DNA of 64,000 nucleotides from Pseudomonas frederiksbergensis (lineage in GTDB: Bacteria; Pseudomonadota; Gammaproteobacteria; Pseudomonadales; Pseudomonadaceae), in contig NZ_JQGJ02000007.1 in NCBI RefSeq assembly GCF_000802155.2, positions 236,412-300,411 of the forward strand, given 5' to 3'. The notes under the pieces were generated by a model. That model was not told where the DNA came from and did no database searches. It worked only from the letters and a program-made list of their open reading frames with translations. Positions 1 to 9,633 of this stretch are shown here, one piece after another (position 1 is the first letter of the stretch; every line of letters begins with the position of its first letter). A program made the position numbers and the translations under genes.

Positions 1-288
1 GCGATGCTGGCCAAGACCAGGAATTACTACATCGCCGGGCTGGTGCCCTTGTTCCCGACCTTCGCCCTGATCGCCCACTACATCGTCGGCAAGGGGCGCT
101 CGGTGGACGACCTGAAGACCACCATCGTCTTTGGGATGTGGTCGATCATTCCGTATTTCGTCTATCTCGCGACGCTCTACGTGATGGTCGACCGGATGCG
201 CCTGGAAGCTTCATTGGCCGTAGCAGCCGTCGCCTGGCTGATGGCGGCGACGGTGCTGGTCAGCGTCTGGGTGCGGCTTCACGGCTGA
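1..288 (+). CDS. glpM: GlpM family membrane protein (5' end cut by window)
   Basis: This is the C-terminal part of a small inner-membrane protein. The frame is open from base 1, so the true start lies upstream of the window; about 95 codons are visible. The visible part has three hydrophobic helices, with the recognisable stretch LAKTRNYYIAGLVPLFPTF near its beginning. GlpM is a roughly 110-residue cytoplasmic-membrane protein, first linked to alginate production in mucoid P. aeruginosa; its molecular role is not settled. The first ATG at position 4 is internal and should not be taken as the start. Confidence 0.8.
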   Translation, partial: AMLAKTRNYYIAGLVPLFPTFALIAHYIVGKGRSVDDLKTTIVFGMWSIIPYFVYLATLYVMVDRMRLEASLAVAAVAWLMAATVLVSVWVRLHG

Positions 289-309
289 CTCCCCACCCAA
301 ACCGGTGAC

Positions 310-924
310 TCAATAGCCGACGGTAAACCGCGTCCGCGAAAACTGCGGCGTTTCCACTTCATCGATCATTGCAATGGCGTAGTCGGCAAAGCTGATCCAA
401 CTGCGCCCGGCGTCATCGAACAGCAGGTGGTCCTTGCCCACTCGGAACTGCCCGGTACGCTCGGTTTCGACGAATTCAGCCGAAGGCGAGAGGAAGGTCC
501 AGTCCAGGCCCTGTTCCTGGCGCAGCACATCCAGGAACAAGGCTCCGGCGCTGGCTTCGGCCAGGTACTCCTCCGGGAAGCCGTCGCTGTCGATTACCCG
601 GCTGTTATCCGGCAGCAGCAACGAACCGGCTCCGCCGACCACCAGCAAGCGCTTGACCCCGGCGGCCTTCACCGGCGCGATGATTTTGTCAGCCGCCACC
701 GTGGCGAAGTGCGTGGCACTGATCACCACGTCGTGGCCTTCAACAGCAGCGGTCAATGCCTCGCTGCCCCGTACATCCAACTGCTTACTGACCACACCGT
801 CCCGTGCGCGGACTTTTGCGGTGTTGCGGGCAATGGCCGTCACGCTGTGGCCGCGACGCAGGGCTTCTTCCAACAGCTGGCTGCCGGCGCGGCCGGTGGC
901 GCCGATGATTGCGATTTTGCTCAT
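310..924 (-). CDS. NAD(P)-binding reductase, atypical SDR (YwnB/NmrA-like)
   Basis: A 204-residue protein with an N-terminal Rossmann fold: residues 3-12 read KIAIIGATGR, the GxxGxxG dinucleotide-binding loop of atypical short-chain dehydrogenases. No YxxxK catalytic pair of classical SDRs was noted, which fits the NAD(P)H-binding (NmrA/YwnB) subgroup, often flavin or quinone reductases or redox sensors. I chose the ATG at 924 because a GGAGA ribosome site lies five bases before it; an ATG four codons upstream lacks one. It lies beside, and in the same direction as, the metallo-hydrolase gene upstream (gap about 65 bases), so co-transcription is possible. The substrate cannot be read from the sequence. 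Confidence 0.75.
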   Translation of the reverse strand: MSKIAIIGATGRAGSQLLEEALRRGHSVTAIARNTAKVRARDGVVSKQLDVRGSEALTAAVEGHDVVISATHFATVAADKIIAPVKAAGVKRLLVVGGAGSLLLPDNSRVIDSDGFPEEYLAEASAGALFLDVLRQEQGLDWTFLSPSAEFVETERTGQFRVGKDHLLFDDAGRSWISFADYAIAMIDEVETPQFSRTRFTVGY

Positions 925-989
925 GCGATTCTCCAATGAATTAGCGATGTCAGAAATACATGCTCTTGTGGCGAGTTACAGATCGTTTT

Positions 990-1868
990 TCACCACTTCA
1001 TCTCGCCCTTCGCCACCTTGGCGCTCAGCTCCAGGGAACTGTCTTCCCCCAGGTCCGGATAGCGTAGTTTCATGGCGGCGACCAGCGCGGCGGAATCCTT
1101 GGCCTTGGCGGTTTCTTCATCGAAGGCCTTGATGTAACCGGCAGTAAAGCGCACTGGCGCCAGGGAACGAGCGCTTTTGCCCAGGTAATGGCCGGGGATC
1201 ACGGTGGCCGGTTGCAGCTTCTCGATGTTATCCAGGGTCGCCAGCCAATCCTTGTGGGATTGCGGCGTCTGGGTGTCGGCCATCCACACATGGATGTTCT
1301 GCGCCACTACCACGCCACCAACCACGGCCTTGATCGATGGAATCCACACAAAACTGCGGTCGGGCTGTGGACCATCAAGGCCGACGATCTGCAAGCGCTG
1401 GCCTTCCAGCGTCAGGCTGTCGCCCTTGAGCACCTGGGGCACGATGGCCTTGGCCGGTGCATCGGTCTTCAGGATCGGCCCCCAGTATTTCAGCTTGCCG
1501 TCCATGGTGTGCTTGATGTGCTCGACGGTCGGCGCGGAGGCCAGCACCTGGGCGTCCGGGAACGCAGCGGTAAGGGTCTCCAGGCCGAAATAATAGTCGG
1601 GGTCGCCGTGGCTGATGTAGATCGTGGTCAATCGCTTGCCACTGGCGCGGATTTTTTCCACGACCTGCTCGGCCTGGGATTTGCCAAATTGGGCGTCCAC
1701 CAGAATCGCCTCTTTTTCGCCACTGACCAGTACCGAAGTCACCGGGAAGATCGCCGCCGCGCCGGGGTTATAGACGTCCAGGGTCAAATCGGCGGCCCAG
1801 GCCTGGGCCGTGAAGGCCAGCGCCACGGTCGCCAGCAGCAAGCGTTTGATGGGGGTAAAACCAGTCAT
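990..1868 (-). CDS. secreted MBL-fold metallo-hydrolase with altered metal motif
   Basis: A 292-residue protein with a signal peptide (KRLLLATVALAFTAQAWA, cleavage about residue 25), so probably periplasmic. The body has the metallo-beta-lactamase order: beta strands, a metal loop, then VIPGH near residue 235 for the later histidine ligand. The usual HxHxDH loop reads S-H-G-D-P-D-Y, so the second and last histidines are replaced. The start at 1868 has GGAG six bases upstream; a longer reading frame begins 10 codons earlier without a ribosome site. It is divergent from the LysR gene at 1982, which may control it. Related MBL proteins are hydrolases; the substrate is unknown and activity is uncertain given the loop. 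Confidence 0.7.
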   Translation of the reverse strand: MTGFTPIKRLLLATVALAFTAQAWAADLTLDVYNPGAAAIFPVTSVLVSGEKEAILVDAQFGKSQAEQVVEKIRASGKRLTTIYISHGDPDYYFGLETLTAAFPDAQVLASAPTVEHIKHTMDGKLKYWGPILKTDAPAKAIVPQVLKGDSLTLEGQRLQIVGLDGPQPDRSFVWIPSIKAVVGGVVVAQNIHVWMADTQTPQSHKDWLATLDNIEKLQPATVIPGHYLGKSARSLAPVRFTAGYIKAFDEETAKAKDSAALVAAMKLRYPDLGEDSSLELSAKVAKGEMKW

Positions 1869-1981
1869 GAAGTGCTCCGTTAGTACAAAGGCCCGCAAGG
1901 GAATGAACGGAGCTTAATTGCCCAACTCATTACAAAAAATGCGATGCTGGGACATAGTTTGTTTCTGAAATCGGGCAAATC

Positions 1982-2887
1982 ATGGATCGTCTACAAGCAA
2001 TGCGGGTGTTCGTCACCGTGGTGGACCTGGGCAGCCAATCGGCTACGGCCGAGCATCTGGACTTGTCCCGGCCCGTGGTGTCGCGCTATTTGGCGGAATT
2101 GGAGGACTGGGTCGGCGCCCGATTGATGCACCGCACCACCCGCAAGCTGAGCCTGACAGCCGCGGGCACGGAGATCCTGCCACGCTGCCGACAGATGCTG
2201 GAGCTGTGCGGCGACATGCAAGCGGCAGTCAGCACCCCGCAAGACGCCCCACGAGGCATGCTGCGCGTCAGCGCCAGCCCCTCGTTCGGCCAATCGCAAC
2301 TGGCGAGCGCGATGGCCGAGTACGTCCAACGATATCCTGGGGTGAGCGTCGACCTGCAGATGCTCGATCGCACCGTCAATCTGGTGGACGAACGCATCGA
2401 CTTGGCGATCCGCATGAGCAACGACCTCGATCCCAACCTCATCGCCCGGCGCCTCACGGTCTGCCGCTCGGTCATCTGCGCCGCCCCCCGTTATCTGCGC
2501 GAACACCCGATACCGCAGCGGGTAGAAGACCTGAGCCGGCACAACTGCCTGACCCACTCCTACGTCGGCAAAAGCCTGTGGCATTTCGAGCAGGACGGCG
2601 ATCAGGTTTCGGTGCCGGTGCAGGGCAACATCAGCGCCAACGAAGCCAGCACCTTGCTCCAGGCAACCATAGCCGGCGCCGGTGTGGCGATGCTGCCCAG
2701 CTACCAGGCCGGCCCTCATATCCAGAACGGCGAACTGGTGCGGCTGCTGGCCCACGCCGAACCGCGCCGGATGAACATGTACGCGGTGTACGCGTCGCGC
2801 AAGCACATGCCGTCGGCATTGCGCAGCCTGCTGGATTTCCTGGTGCTCAAGTTTCCCGAGACGCCGGAGTGGGATGTGGGGCTATAA
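1982..2887 (+). CDS. LysR-family transcriptional regulator
   Basis: A 301-residue LysR protein of normal family length. Residues 1-60 form the winged helix-turn-helix (MDRLQAMRVFVTVVD..., recognition helix around SRPVVSRYLAELE), followed by a periplasmic-binding-protein-like effector domain from about residue 90. The gene is divergent from the metallo-hydrolase/reductase pair, with 113 bases between the two starts; LysR proteins commonly regulate their divergent neighbour, so that pair is the likely target (inference). The intergenic region is AT-rich, as expected for the shared control region. The effector is not deducible. Confidence 0.85.
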   Translation: MDRLQAMRVFVTVVDLGSQSATAEHLDLSRPVVSRYLAELEDWVGARLMHRTTRKLSLTAAGTEILPRCRQMLELCGDMQAAVSTPQDAPRGMLRVSASPSFGQSQLASAMAEYVQRYPGVSVDLQMLDRTVNLVDERIDLAIRMSNDLDPNLIARRLTVCRSVICAAPRYLREHPIPQRVEDLSRHNCLTHSYVGKSLWHFEQDGDQVSVPVQGNISANEASTLLQATIAGAGVAMLPSYQAGPHIQNGELVRLLAHAEPRRMNMYAVYASRKHMPSALRSLLDFLVLKFPETPEWDVGL

Positions 2888-2999
2888 CCCCGTCCCTGAG
2901 GCATCTCTGTAAAGCTTCAAGCCTGCGCCGGGATTTCACCAACAGCCCGCCCCAAGGCATACTTGCCACCCTCCGCCTCCCAGAATCCAAAACCGCCCC

Positions 3000-4508
3000 A
3001 TGCGTATCCACGTCAGCTTCATCGACCGCGTCGGCATCACCCAGGAAGTCCTGGCGTTGCTCGGTGGGCGCAATCTCAACCTGGATGCGGTGGAGATGGT
3101 GCCGCCCAACGTGTACATCGACGCCCCGACCCTCAGCCCGCAAGTGCTGGATGAGTTGCGCGAGGCGCTGTTCAGCGTGCGCGGCGTGCAGGCGGTCACG
3201 GTGGTGGACATCCTGCCGGGCCAGCGTCGGCACTTGCAGCTCGATGCCTTGCTCGCCGCCATGACCGACCCGGTGTTGGCCCTGGACAGCGCCGGCAAAG
3301 TGTTGCTGGCCAACCCGGCGCTGATCGCCCTGTACGGCCGTGAACCGGCCGGGGAAAGCGTGGCCGAGCTGTTCAGTGACGAGGCACTGCTCGGCGCCTT
3401 GCTGGAGAATGGCTTCCGCTTGCCGCTGCGGGAAATCACCCTCAACGGCCAGACCTTACTGTTGGACGCCACGCCCATCACCGACGCTGGCGCGTTGTTG
3501 ACGCTTTACCAGCCCAACCGTATCGGCGAACGCCTTTCGGCCCTGCATCACGACCACGCCGAAGGTTTCGATGCATTGCTGGGCGAATCCCCGGCGATCC
3601 GTACGCTCAAGGCTCGTGCCCAGCGCGTTGCGGCACTGGACGCACCGTTGCTGATCCAGGGCGAAACCGGCACCGGCAAGGAACTGGTGGCCCGCGCCTG
3701 CCACGCCATCAGTGCCCGTCACGGCGCGCCGTTTCTGGCACTGAACTGCGCCGCGCTGCCGGAGAACCTGGCCGAAAGCGAGCTCTTCGGCTATGCCCCC
3801 GGCGCCTTCACGGGCGCGCAACGGGGTGGCAAGCCGGGGTTGATGGAGCTGGCGAACCAGGGCACGGTATTTCTCGATGAAATCGGCGAGATGTCGCCGT
3901 ACCTGCAAGCCAAGCTGCTGCGCTTCTTGAACGATGGCAGCTTTCGCCGGGTCGGCGGTGACCGGGAGATCAAGGTCAACGTACGGATCCTCAGCGCCAC
4001 TCACCGCAACCTGGAGAAAATGGTCAGCGAAGGCTCGTTCCGCGAAGACCTGTTCTATCGCCTGAATGTGCTCAACATTGAAGTTCCGCCGCTGCGTGAG
4101 CGTGGCCAGGACATCCTGCTGTTGGCGCGGTATTTCATGCAGCAAGCCTGTGCGCAGATCCAGCGCCCGGTTTGCCGCCTGGCCCCCGGCACCTACCCCG
4201 CGCTGCTGGGCAACCGCTGGCCGGGCAACGTGCGGCAATTGCAGAACGTGATCTTTCGCGCCGCCGCCATCTGCGAAAGCAGCCTGGTGGACATCGGCGA
4301 CCTGGACATCGCCGGCACTTCGGTCGCGCGCCAGGGCGATGTGGAAGTCGAGAGCCTGGAGCAGGCTGTGGAAGGCTTCGAGAAGCAGTTGCTCGAAAGC
4401 TTGTATGCCAATTACCCCTCCACCCGCCAATTGGCCAGCCGCCTGCAAACCTCCCATACCGCGATTGCCCATCGGTTGCGCAAGTATGGGATTTCGGGGA
4501 AGCCATAG
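3000..4508 (+). CDS. gcsR: GcsR, TyrR-like sigma-54 activator of glycine cleavage operon
   Basis: A 502-residue enhancer-binding protein. Residues 1-70 are an ACT-type ligand domain (MRIHVSFIDRVGITQEVL), about 80-140 a PAS domain, about 190-420 the AAA+ sigma-54 interaction domain with Walker A GETGTGKE (residue 221 on) and an intact GAFTGA loop (residue 268 on), and the last 50 residues a TyrR-type helix-turn-helix (TRQLASRLQTSHTAIAHRL). The intact GAFTGA separates it from E. coli TyrR, which does not use sigma-54. It lies directly upstream of gcvH-gcvP-sdaA-gcvT, the arrangement of P. aeruginosa GcsR, a glycine-responsive activator of that operon. The paralogue PhhR controls aromatic catabolism; context favours GcsR. 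Confidence 0.85.
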   Translation: MRIHVSFIDRVGITQEVLALLGGRNLNLDAVEMVPPNVYIDAPTLSPQVLDELREALFSVRGVQAVTVVDILPGQRRHLQLDALLAAMTDPVLALDSAGKVLLANPALIALYGREPAGESVAELFSDEALLGALLENGFRLPLREITLNGQTLLLDATPITDAGALLTLYQPNRIGERLSALHHDHAEGFDALLGESPAIRTLKARAQRVAALDAPLLIQGETGTGKELVARACHAISARHGAPFLALNCAALPENLAESELFGYAPGAFTGAQRGGKPGLMELANQGTVFLDEIGEMSPYLQAKLLRFLNDGSFRRVGGDREIKVNVRILSATHRNLEKMVSEGSFREDLFYRLNVLNIEVPPLRERGQDILLLARYFMQQACAQIQRPVCRLAPGTYPALLGNRWPGNVRQLQNVIFRAAAICESSLVDIGDLDIAGTSVARQGDVEVESLEQAVEGFEKQLLESLYANYPSTRQLASRLQTSHTAIAHRLRKYGISGKP

Positions 4509-4565
4509 ACCCAGCTCCCATAGGGCCTGCGGCATACTTGAAAGCTAGCCAGAAACGACCTTCAC

Positions 4566-4583
4566 TGTACTGAAAGCGCTACA
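4566..4583 (+). promoter_or_regulatory. GcsR operator-like box 1
   Basis: TGTACTG-AAAG-CGCTACA, an 18-base 7-4-7 imperfect inverted repeat. It lies one base before box 2. The layout matches my recollection of the GcsR consensus TGTAACG-N4-CGTTCCG; the right arm matches the palindromic box 3 exactly. Confidence 0.55.
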
Positions 4584-4584
4584 G

Positions 4585-4602
4585 CGGAACGATATCGCTA
4601 CA
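4585..4602 (+). promoter_or_regulatory. GcsR operator-like box 2
   Basis: CGGAACG-ATAT-CGCTACA. Read on the minus strand this is TGTAGCG-N4-CGTTCCG, which differs from the recalled GcsR consensus by one base. Confidence 0.65.
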
Positions 4603-4665
4603 CTCCGCGCTAACCTGCACGGCGCAAGGCTTTGATCCCACAACGATTTTTTACAGGCGTCCAGC

Positions 4666-4683
4666 TGTAGCGATTTCGCTACA
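4666..4683 (+). promoter_or_regulatory. GcsR operator-like box 3, perfect arms
   Basis: TGTAGCG-ATTT-CGCTACA has fully complementary 7-base arms. It lies 63 bases after box 2 and 64 bases before the predicted -24 element, a usual place for an enhancer site bound by a sigma-54 activator. Confidence 0.65.
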
Positions 4684-4747
4684 GCCAAGACAATTCGAGC
4701 GCCGACAGAACCTGTTAAGCCCTTGATAAACAAGCCATTAATGACAT

Positions 4748-4763
4748 TGGCCGCATTCTTGCT
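4748..4763 (+). promoter_or_regulatory. sigma-54 (-24/-12) promoter of gcvH operon
   Basis: TGGCCGCATTCTTGCT has GG at 4749-4750 and GC at 4761-4762 with the required 10-base spacing, and the TTGC core of the -12 element. The expected start of transcription is near 4774, about 68 bases before the gcvH ATG. The 333-base gap 4509-4841 between gcsR and gcvH therefore holds three activator boxes and this promoter. Confidence 0.7.
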
Positions 4764-4841
4764 ATGGGTATTGCATTCGGCCGGGCCAAGCCCCGCGCCT
4801 TTCTTCGCGTCCACCAGACGAATCTGGCCCCAGGAGTTTCC

Positions 4842-5225
4842 ATGAGCGAGTTGCGTTTCACTGAAGATCACGAATGGCTGCGCGCCGAAACCGACGGCAG
4901 CGTTACCGTAGGCATCACCGCTTTCGCGCAGAATGCGTTGGGCGACGTGGTTTTTGTGCAACTGCCTGAATTGCAGTCCTATGAAAAAGGCGCCGAAGCC
5001 TCTACCGTGGAATCGGTCAAGGCAGCCAGCGGTGTGTACATGCCACTGGACGGTGAAGTGCTCGAAGTGAATGGCAACCTCGACAGCAGCCCGGAACTGG
5101 TCAATGAAGACCCGATGGGCGAAGGCTGGTTCTTCCGTTTCAGACCGACCGACGCCGACGCAGTGGCTAAGCTGTTGGATCGAGACGCCTACGACCGCCT
5201 GATCAAAGCCAACGCCGAAGCCTGA
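4842..5225 (+). CDS. gcvH: glycine cleavage system H protein
   Basis: A 127-residue lipoyl carrier, the normal length for GcvH. It shuttles the aminomethyl group between the P and T proteins and is reoxidised by L protein. The lipoylated lysine is K60 in ESVKAASG. The ATG at 4842 has CAGGAG upstream and gives the classic MSELRFTEDHEW start; an earlier in-frame ATG at 4764 would begin at the predicted promoter and is rejected. It is the first gene of the operon activated by GcsR. P. aeruginosa has two gcvH copies; this context corresponds to the glycine-inducible gcvH2 set. Confidence 0.95.
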   Translation: MSELRFTEDHEWLRAETDGSVTVGITAFAQNALGDVVFVQLPELQSYEKGAEASTVESVKAASGVYMPLDGEVLEVNGNLDSSPELVNEDPMGEGWFFRFRPTDADAVAKLLDRDAYDRLIKANAEA

Positions 5226-5235
5226 GGAGCGCACC

Positions 5236-8085
5236 ATGACCGTTAATCTCGGCACCGCCAACGAATTCATCGCCCGCCACATCGGCCCGCGTGCAGGCGA
5301 CGAGCAAGCCATGCTCGAACGCCTGGGCTTCGACTCCCTGGAAGCCCTGAGCGCCAGCGTCATCCCGGAAAGCATCAAGGGCACCAGCGTGCTGGACATG
5401 GGCGACGGCCAGAGCGAAGCCGATGCACTGGCCTCGATCAAAGCCATCGCCGGCAAGAACCAGCTGTTCAAGACCTACATCGGCCAGGGCTACTACAACT
5501 GTCACACGCCGGCGCCGATCCTGCGCAACCTGCTGGAAAACCCCGCCTGGTACACCGCCTACACCCCATACCAGCCAGAAATCTCCCAGGGCCGTCTCGA
5601 AGCGCTGCTGAATTTCCAGACGCTGATCAGCGACCTCACCGGCCTGCCGATCGCCAACGCCTCCCTGCTGGATGAAGCCACCGCCGCCGCCGAAGCCATG
5701 ACCTTCTGCAAGCGCCTGAGCAAGAACAAGGGCAGCAACGCCTTCTTCGCCTCCGTGCACAGCCACCCGCAAACACTCGACGTGCTGCGCACCCGTGCCG
5801 AGCCCCTGGGCATCGACGTGGTCGTGGGCGACGAGCGCGAACTGAGCGACGTCAGCGGTTTCTTTGGTGCGCTGCTGCAATACCCGGCCAGCAACGGTGA
5901 CCTGTTCGACTACCGCGAACTGACCGAACGCTTCCACGCGGCCAACGCCTTGGTCGCTGTTGCTGCTGACCTGCTGGCCCTGACCCTGCTGACACCACCG
6001 GGCGAATTCGGCGCCGACGTTGCCATCGGCAGCGCCCAGCGCTTCGGCGTGCCGCTGGGCTTCGGCGGCCCACACGCGGCTTATTTCTCCACCAAGGATG
6101 CGTTCAAGCGCGACATGCCTGGCCGTCTGGTCGGCGTTTCCGTGGACCGTTTCGGCAAGCCTGCCCTGCGCCTGGCGATGCAGACCCGCGAGCAACACAT
6201 CCGCCGCGAGAAAGCCACCAGCAACATCTGCACCGCCCAAGTGCTATTGGCCAACATTGCCAGCATGTACGCCGTGTACCACGGCCCCAAGGGCCTGGTG
6301 CAAATCGCCAATCGCATCCATCACCTGACCGCGATTCTCGCCAAGGGCCTGGGCGCGCTGGGCCTGAACGTCGAGCAAGAGAGCTTCTTCGACACCCTGA
6401 CCCTGCACACCGGCGCGCAAACCGCCGCCCTGCACGACAAGGCCCGTGCCCAGCGCATCAACCTGCGTGTGGTCGATGCTGAACGCCTGGGCCTGTCCTT
6501 GGACGAGACCACCAGCCAGGCGGATATCGAAACCCTCTGGGGTCTGTTGGCCGAAGGCAAGGCCCTGCCAGATTTCGCTGCACTGGCCGCCAGCGTGCAA
6601 AGCCGCATCCCGGCCGAACTGGTGCGCCAATCGGCGATCCTCAGCCACCCGGTGTTCAACCGCTACCATTCCGAAACCGAGCTGATGCGCTACCTGCGCA
6701 AGCTCGCCGACAAGGACCTGGCCCTGGATCGCACCATGATCCCCCTGGGTTCCTGCACCATGAAACTCAACGCCGCCAGCGAAATGATCCCGGTGACCTG
6801 GGCCGAGTTCGGCGCCCTGCACCCGTTCGCCCCGGCCGAGCAAAGCGTGGGTTACCAGCAACTGACCGACGAACTGGAAGCCATGCTCTGCGCCGCCACC
6901 GGCTATGACGCGGTGTCGCTGCAACCCAACGCCGGTTCCCAGGGTGAATACGCCGGCCTGCTGGCGATCCGTGCCTATCACCAGAGCCGTGGCGAAGACC
7001 GTCGCGACATCTGCCTGATCCCGTCTTCGGCCCACGGCACCAACCCGGCCACCGCCAACATGGCCGGCATGCGCGTGGTCGTGACCGCCTGCGATGCCCG
7101 CGGCAACGTTGACATCGAAGACCTGCGCGCCAAGGCCATCGAGCACCGCGAACACCTCGCCGCGCTGATGATCACCTACCCGTCCACCCACGGTGTGTTC
7201 GAAGAAGGCATCCGCGAAATCTGCGGCATCATTCATGACAATGGTGGCCAGGTGTACATCGACGGCGCCAACATGAACGCCATGGTCGGCCTCTGCGCCC
7301 CAGGCAAGTTCGGCGGCGACGTGTCGCACCTGAACCTGCACAAGACCTTCTGCATCCCTCACGGCGGTGGCGGCCCGGGCGTCGGCCCGATTGGCGTCAA
7401 ATCGCACCTGGCGCCGTTCCTGCCGGGCCACGCCAACATGGAACGCAAGGAAGGCGCAGTCTGCGCGGCGCCGTTCGGCAGCGCGAGCATCCTGCCGATC
7501 ACCTGGATGTACATCCGCATGATGGGCGGCGCGGGCCTCAAGCGCGCCTCGCAACTGGCGATCCTCAACGCCAACTACATCGCCCGTCGCCTGGAAGAGC
7601 ACTACCCGGTGCTCTACTCCGGCAGCAACGGCCTGGTGGCCCACGAGTGCATCCTCGACCTGCGTCCGCTCAAGGATAGCAGCGGCATCAGCGTCGATGA
7701 CGTCGCCAAGCGCCTGATCGACTTCGGCTTCCATGCCCCGACCATGTCGTTCCCAGTGGCCGGCACGTTGATGATCGAGCCGACCGAAAGCGAATCCAAG
7801 GAAGAACTGGACCGCTTCTGCGACGCCATGATCTGCATCCGCGAAGAAATCCGCGCAGTTGAAAATGGCAGCCTCGACAAAGACGACAATCCGCTGAAGA
7901 ACGCCCCGCACACCGCCGCGGAACTCGTCGGCGACTGGACCCACCCTTACAGCCGCGAACAGGCGGTGTATCCGGTGGCGTCGTTGATCGAAGGCAAATA
8001 CTGGCCGCCCGTGGGCCGGGTCGACAACGTGTTCGGCGACCGCAACTTGGTCTGCGCCTGCCCGTCGATCGAAAGCTACGCTTGA
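5236..8085 (+). CDS. gcvP: glycine dehydrogenase (decarboxylating), P protein
   Basis: A 949-residue single-chain P protein, the usual length for the proteobacterial form in which the two halves of the ancient subunit are fused. It decarboxylates glycine with pyridoxal phosphate and passes the aminomethyl group to GcvH. The PLP lysine is K703 in NLHKTFCIPHGGGGPG, followed by the glycine-rich loop. A GGAG ribosome site precedes the ATG, and the gap from gcvH is 10 bases, so the two are translated from one message. The C-terminal half keeps the conserved block with two histidines before the lysine. No truncation or frameshift was seen. Confidence 0.95.
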   Translation: MTVNLGTANEFIARHIGPRAGDEQAMLERLGFDSLEALSASVIPESIKGTSVLDMGDGQSEADALASIKAIAGKNQLFKTYIGQGYYNCHTPAPILRNLLENPAWYTAYTPYQPEISQGRLEALLNFQTLISDLTGLPIANASLLDEATAAAEAMTFCKRLSKNKGSNAFFASVHSHPQTLDVLRTRAEPLGIDVVVGDERELSDVSGFFGALLQYPASNGDLFDYRELTERFHAANALVAVAADLLALTLLTPPGEFGADVAIGSAQRFGVPLGFGGPHAAYFSTKDAFKRDMPGRLVGVSVDRFGKPALRLAMQTREQHIRREKATSNICTAQVLLANIASMYAVYHGPKGLVQIANRIHHLTAILAKGLGALGLNVEQESFFDTLTLHTGAQTAALHDKARAQRINLRVVDAERLGLSLDETTSQADIETLWGLLAEGKALPDFAALAASVQSRIPAELVRQSAILSHPVFNRYHSETELMRYLRKLADKDLALDRTMIPLGSCTMKLNAASEMIPVTWAEFGALHPFAPAEQSVGYQQLTDELEAMLCAATGYDAVSLQPNAGSQGEYAGLLAIRAYHQSRGEDRRDICLIPSSAHGTNPATANMAGMRVVVTACDARGNVDIEDLRAKAIEHREHLAALMITYPSTHGVFEEGIREICGIIHDNGGQVYIDGANMNAMVGLCAPGKFGGDVSHLNLHKTFCIPHGGGGPGVGPIGVKSHLAPFLPGHANMERKEGAVCAAPFGSASILPITWMYIRMMGGAGLKRASQLAILNANYIARRLEEHYPVLYSGSNGLVAHECILDLRPLKDSSGISVDDVAKRLIDFGFHAPTMSFPVAGTLMIEPTESESKEELDRFCDAMICIREEIRAVENGSLDKDDNPLKNAPHTAAELVGDWTHPYSREQAVYPVASLIEGKYWPPVGRVDNVFGDRNLVCACPSIESYA

Positions 8086-8138
8086 CCTGAAGGGGGGTGG
8101 GTTTGCTCGCCCCTTTCAACCACAGCGCATACTCCCTT

Positions 8139-8164
8139 GTGGGAGCGGGCTTGCTCGCTCCCAC
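8139..8164. repeat. REP palindrome between gcvP and sdaA
   Basis: A 26-base palindrome with arms GTGGGAGCG / CGCTCCCAC around a GGCTTGCT centre. It sits in the 140-base gcvP-sdaA gap. REP hairpins of this kind are abundant in P. fluorescens and can stall or stabilise messages, so downstream sdaA and gcvT may be expressed at a different level. Confidence 0.85.
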
Positions 8165-8225
8165 ATTGGATCTACGCCAATCTCCTAAAACCGTCGATCC
8201 CATAAAAAGAAACCGGAGAAACACC

Positions 8226-9602
<1,377 letters not shown>

Positions 9603-9633
9603 CGCACGCCATTCTCATTTTCCAGGAGTTGAT

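Noticed and set aside
4640..4657. A possible fourth GcsR box around ACAACGATTTTTTACA
   Set aside because: Only a half-site matches; the second arm is too different from the other three boxes.
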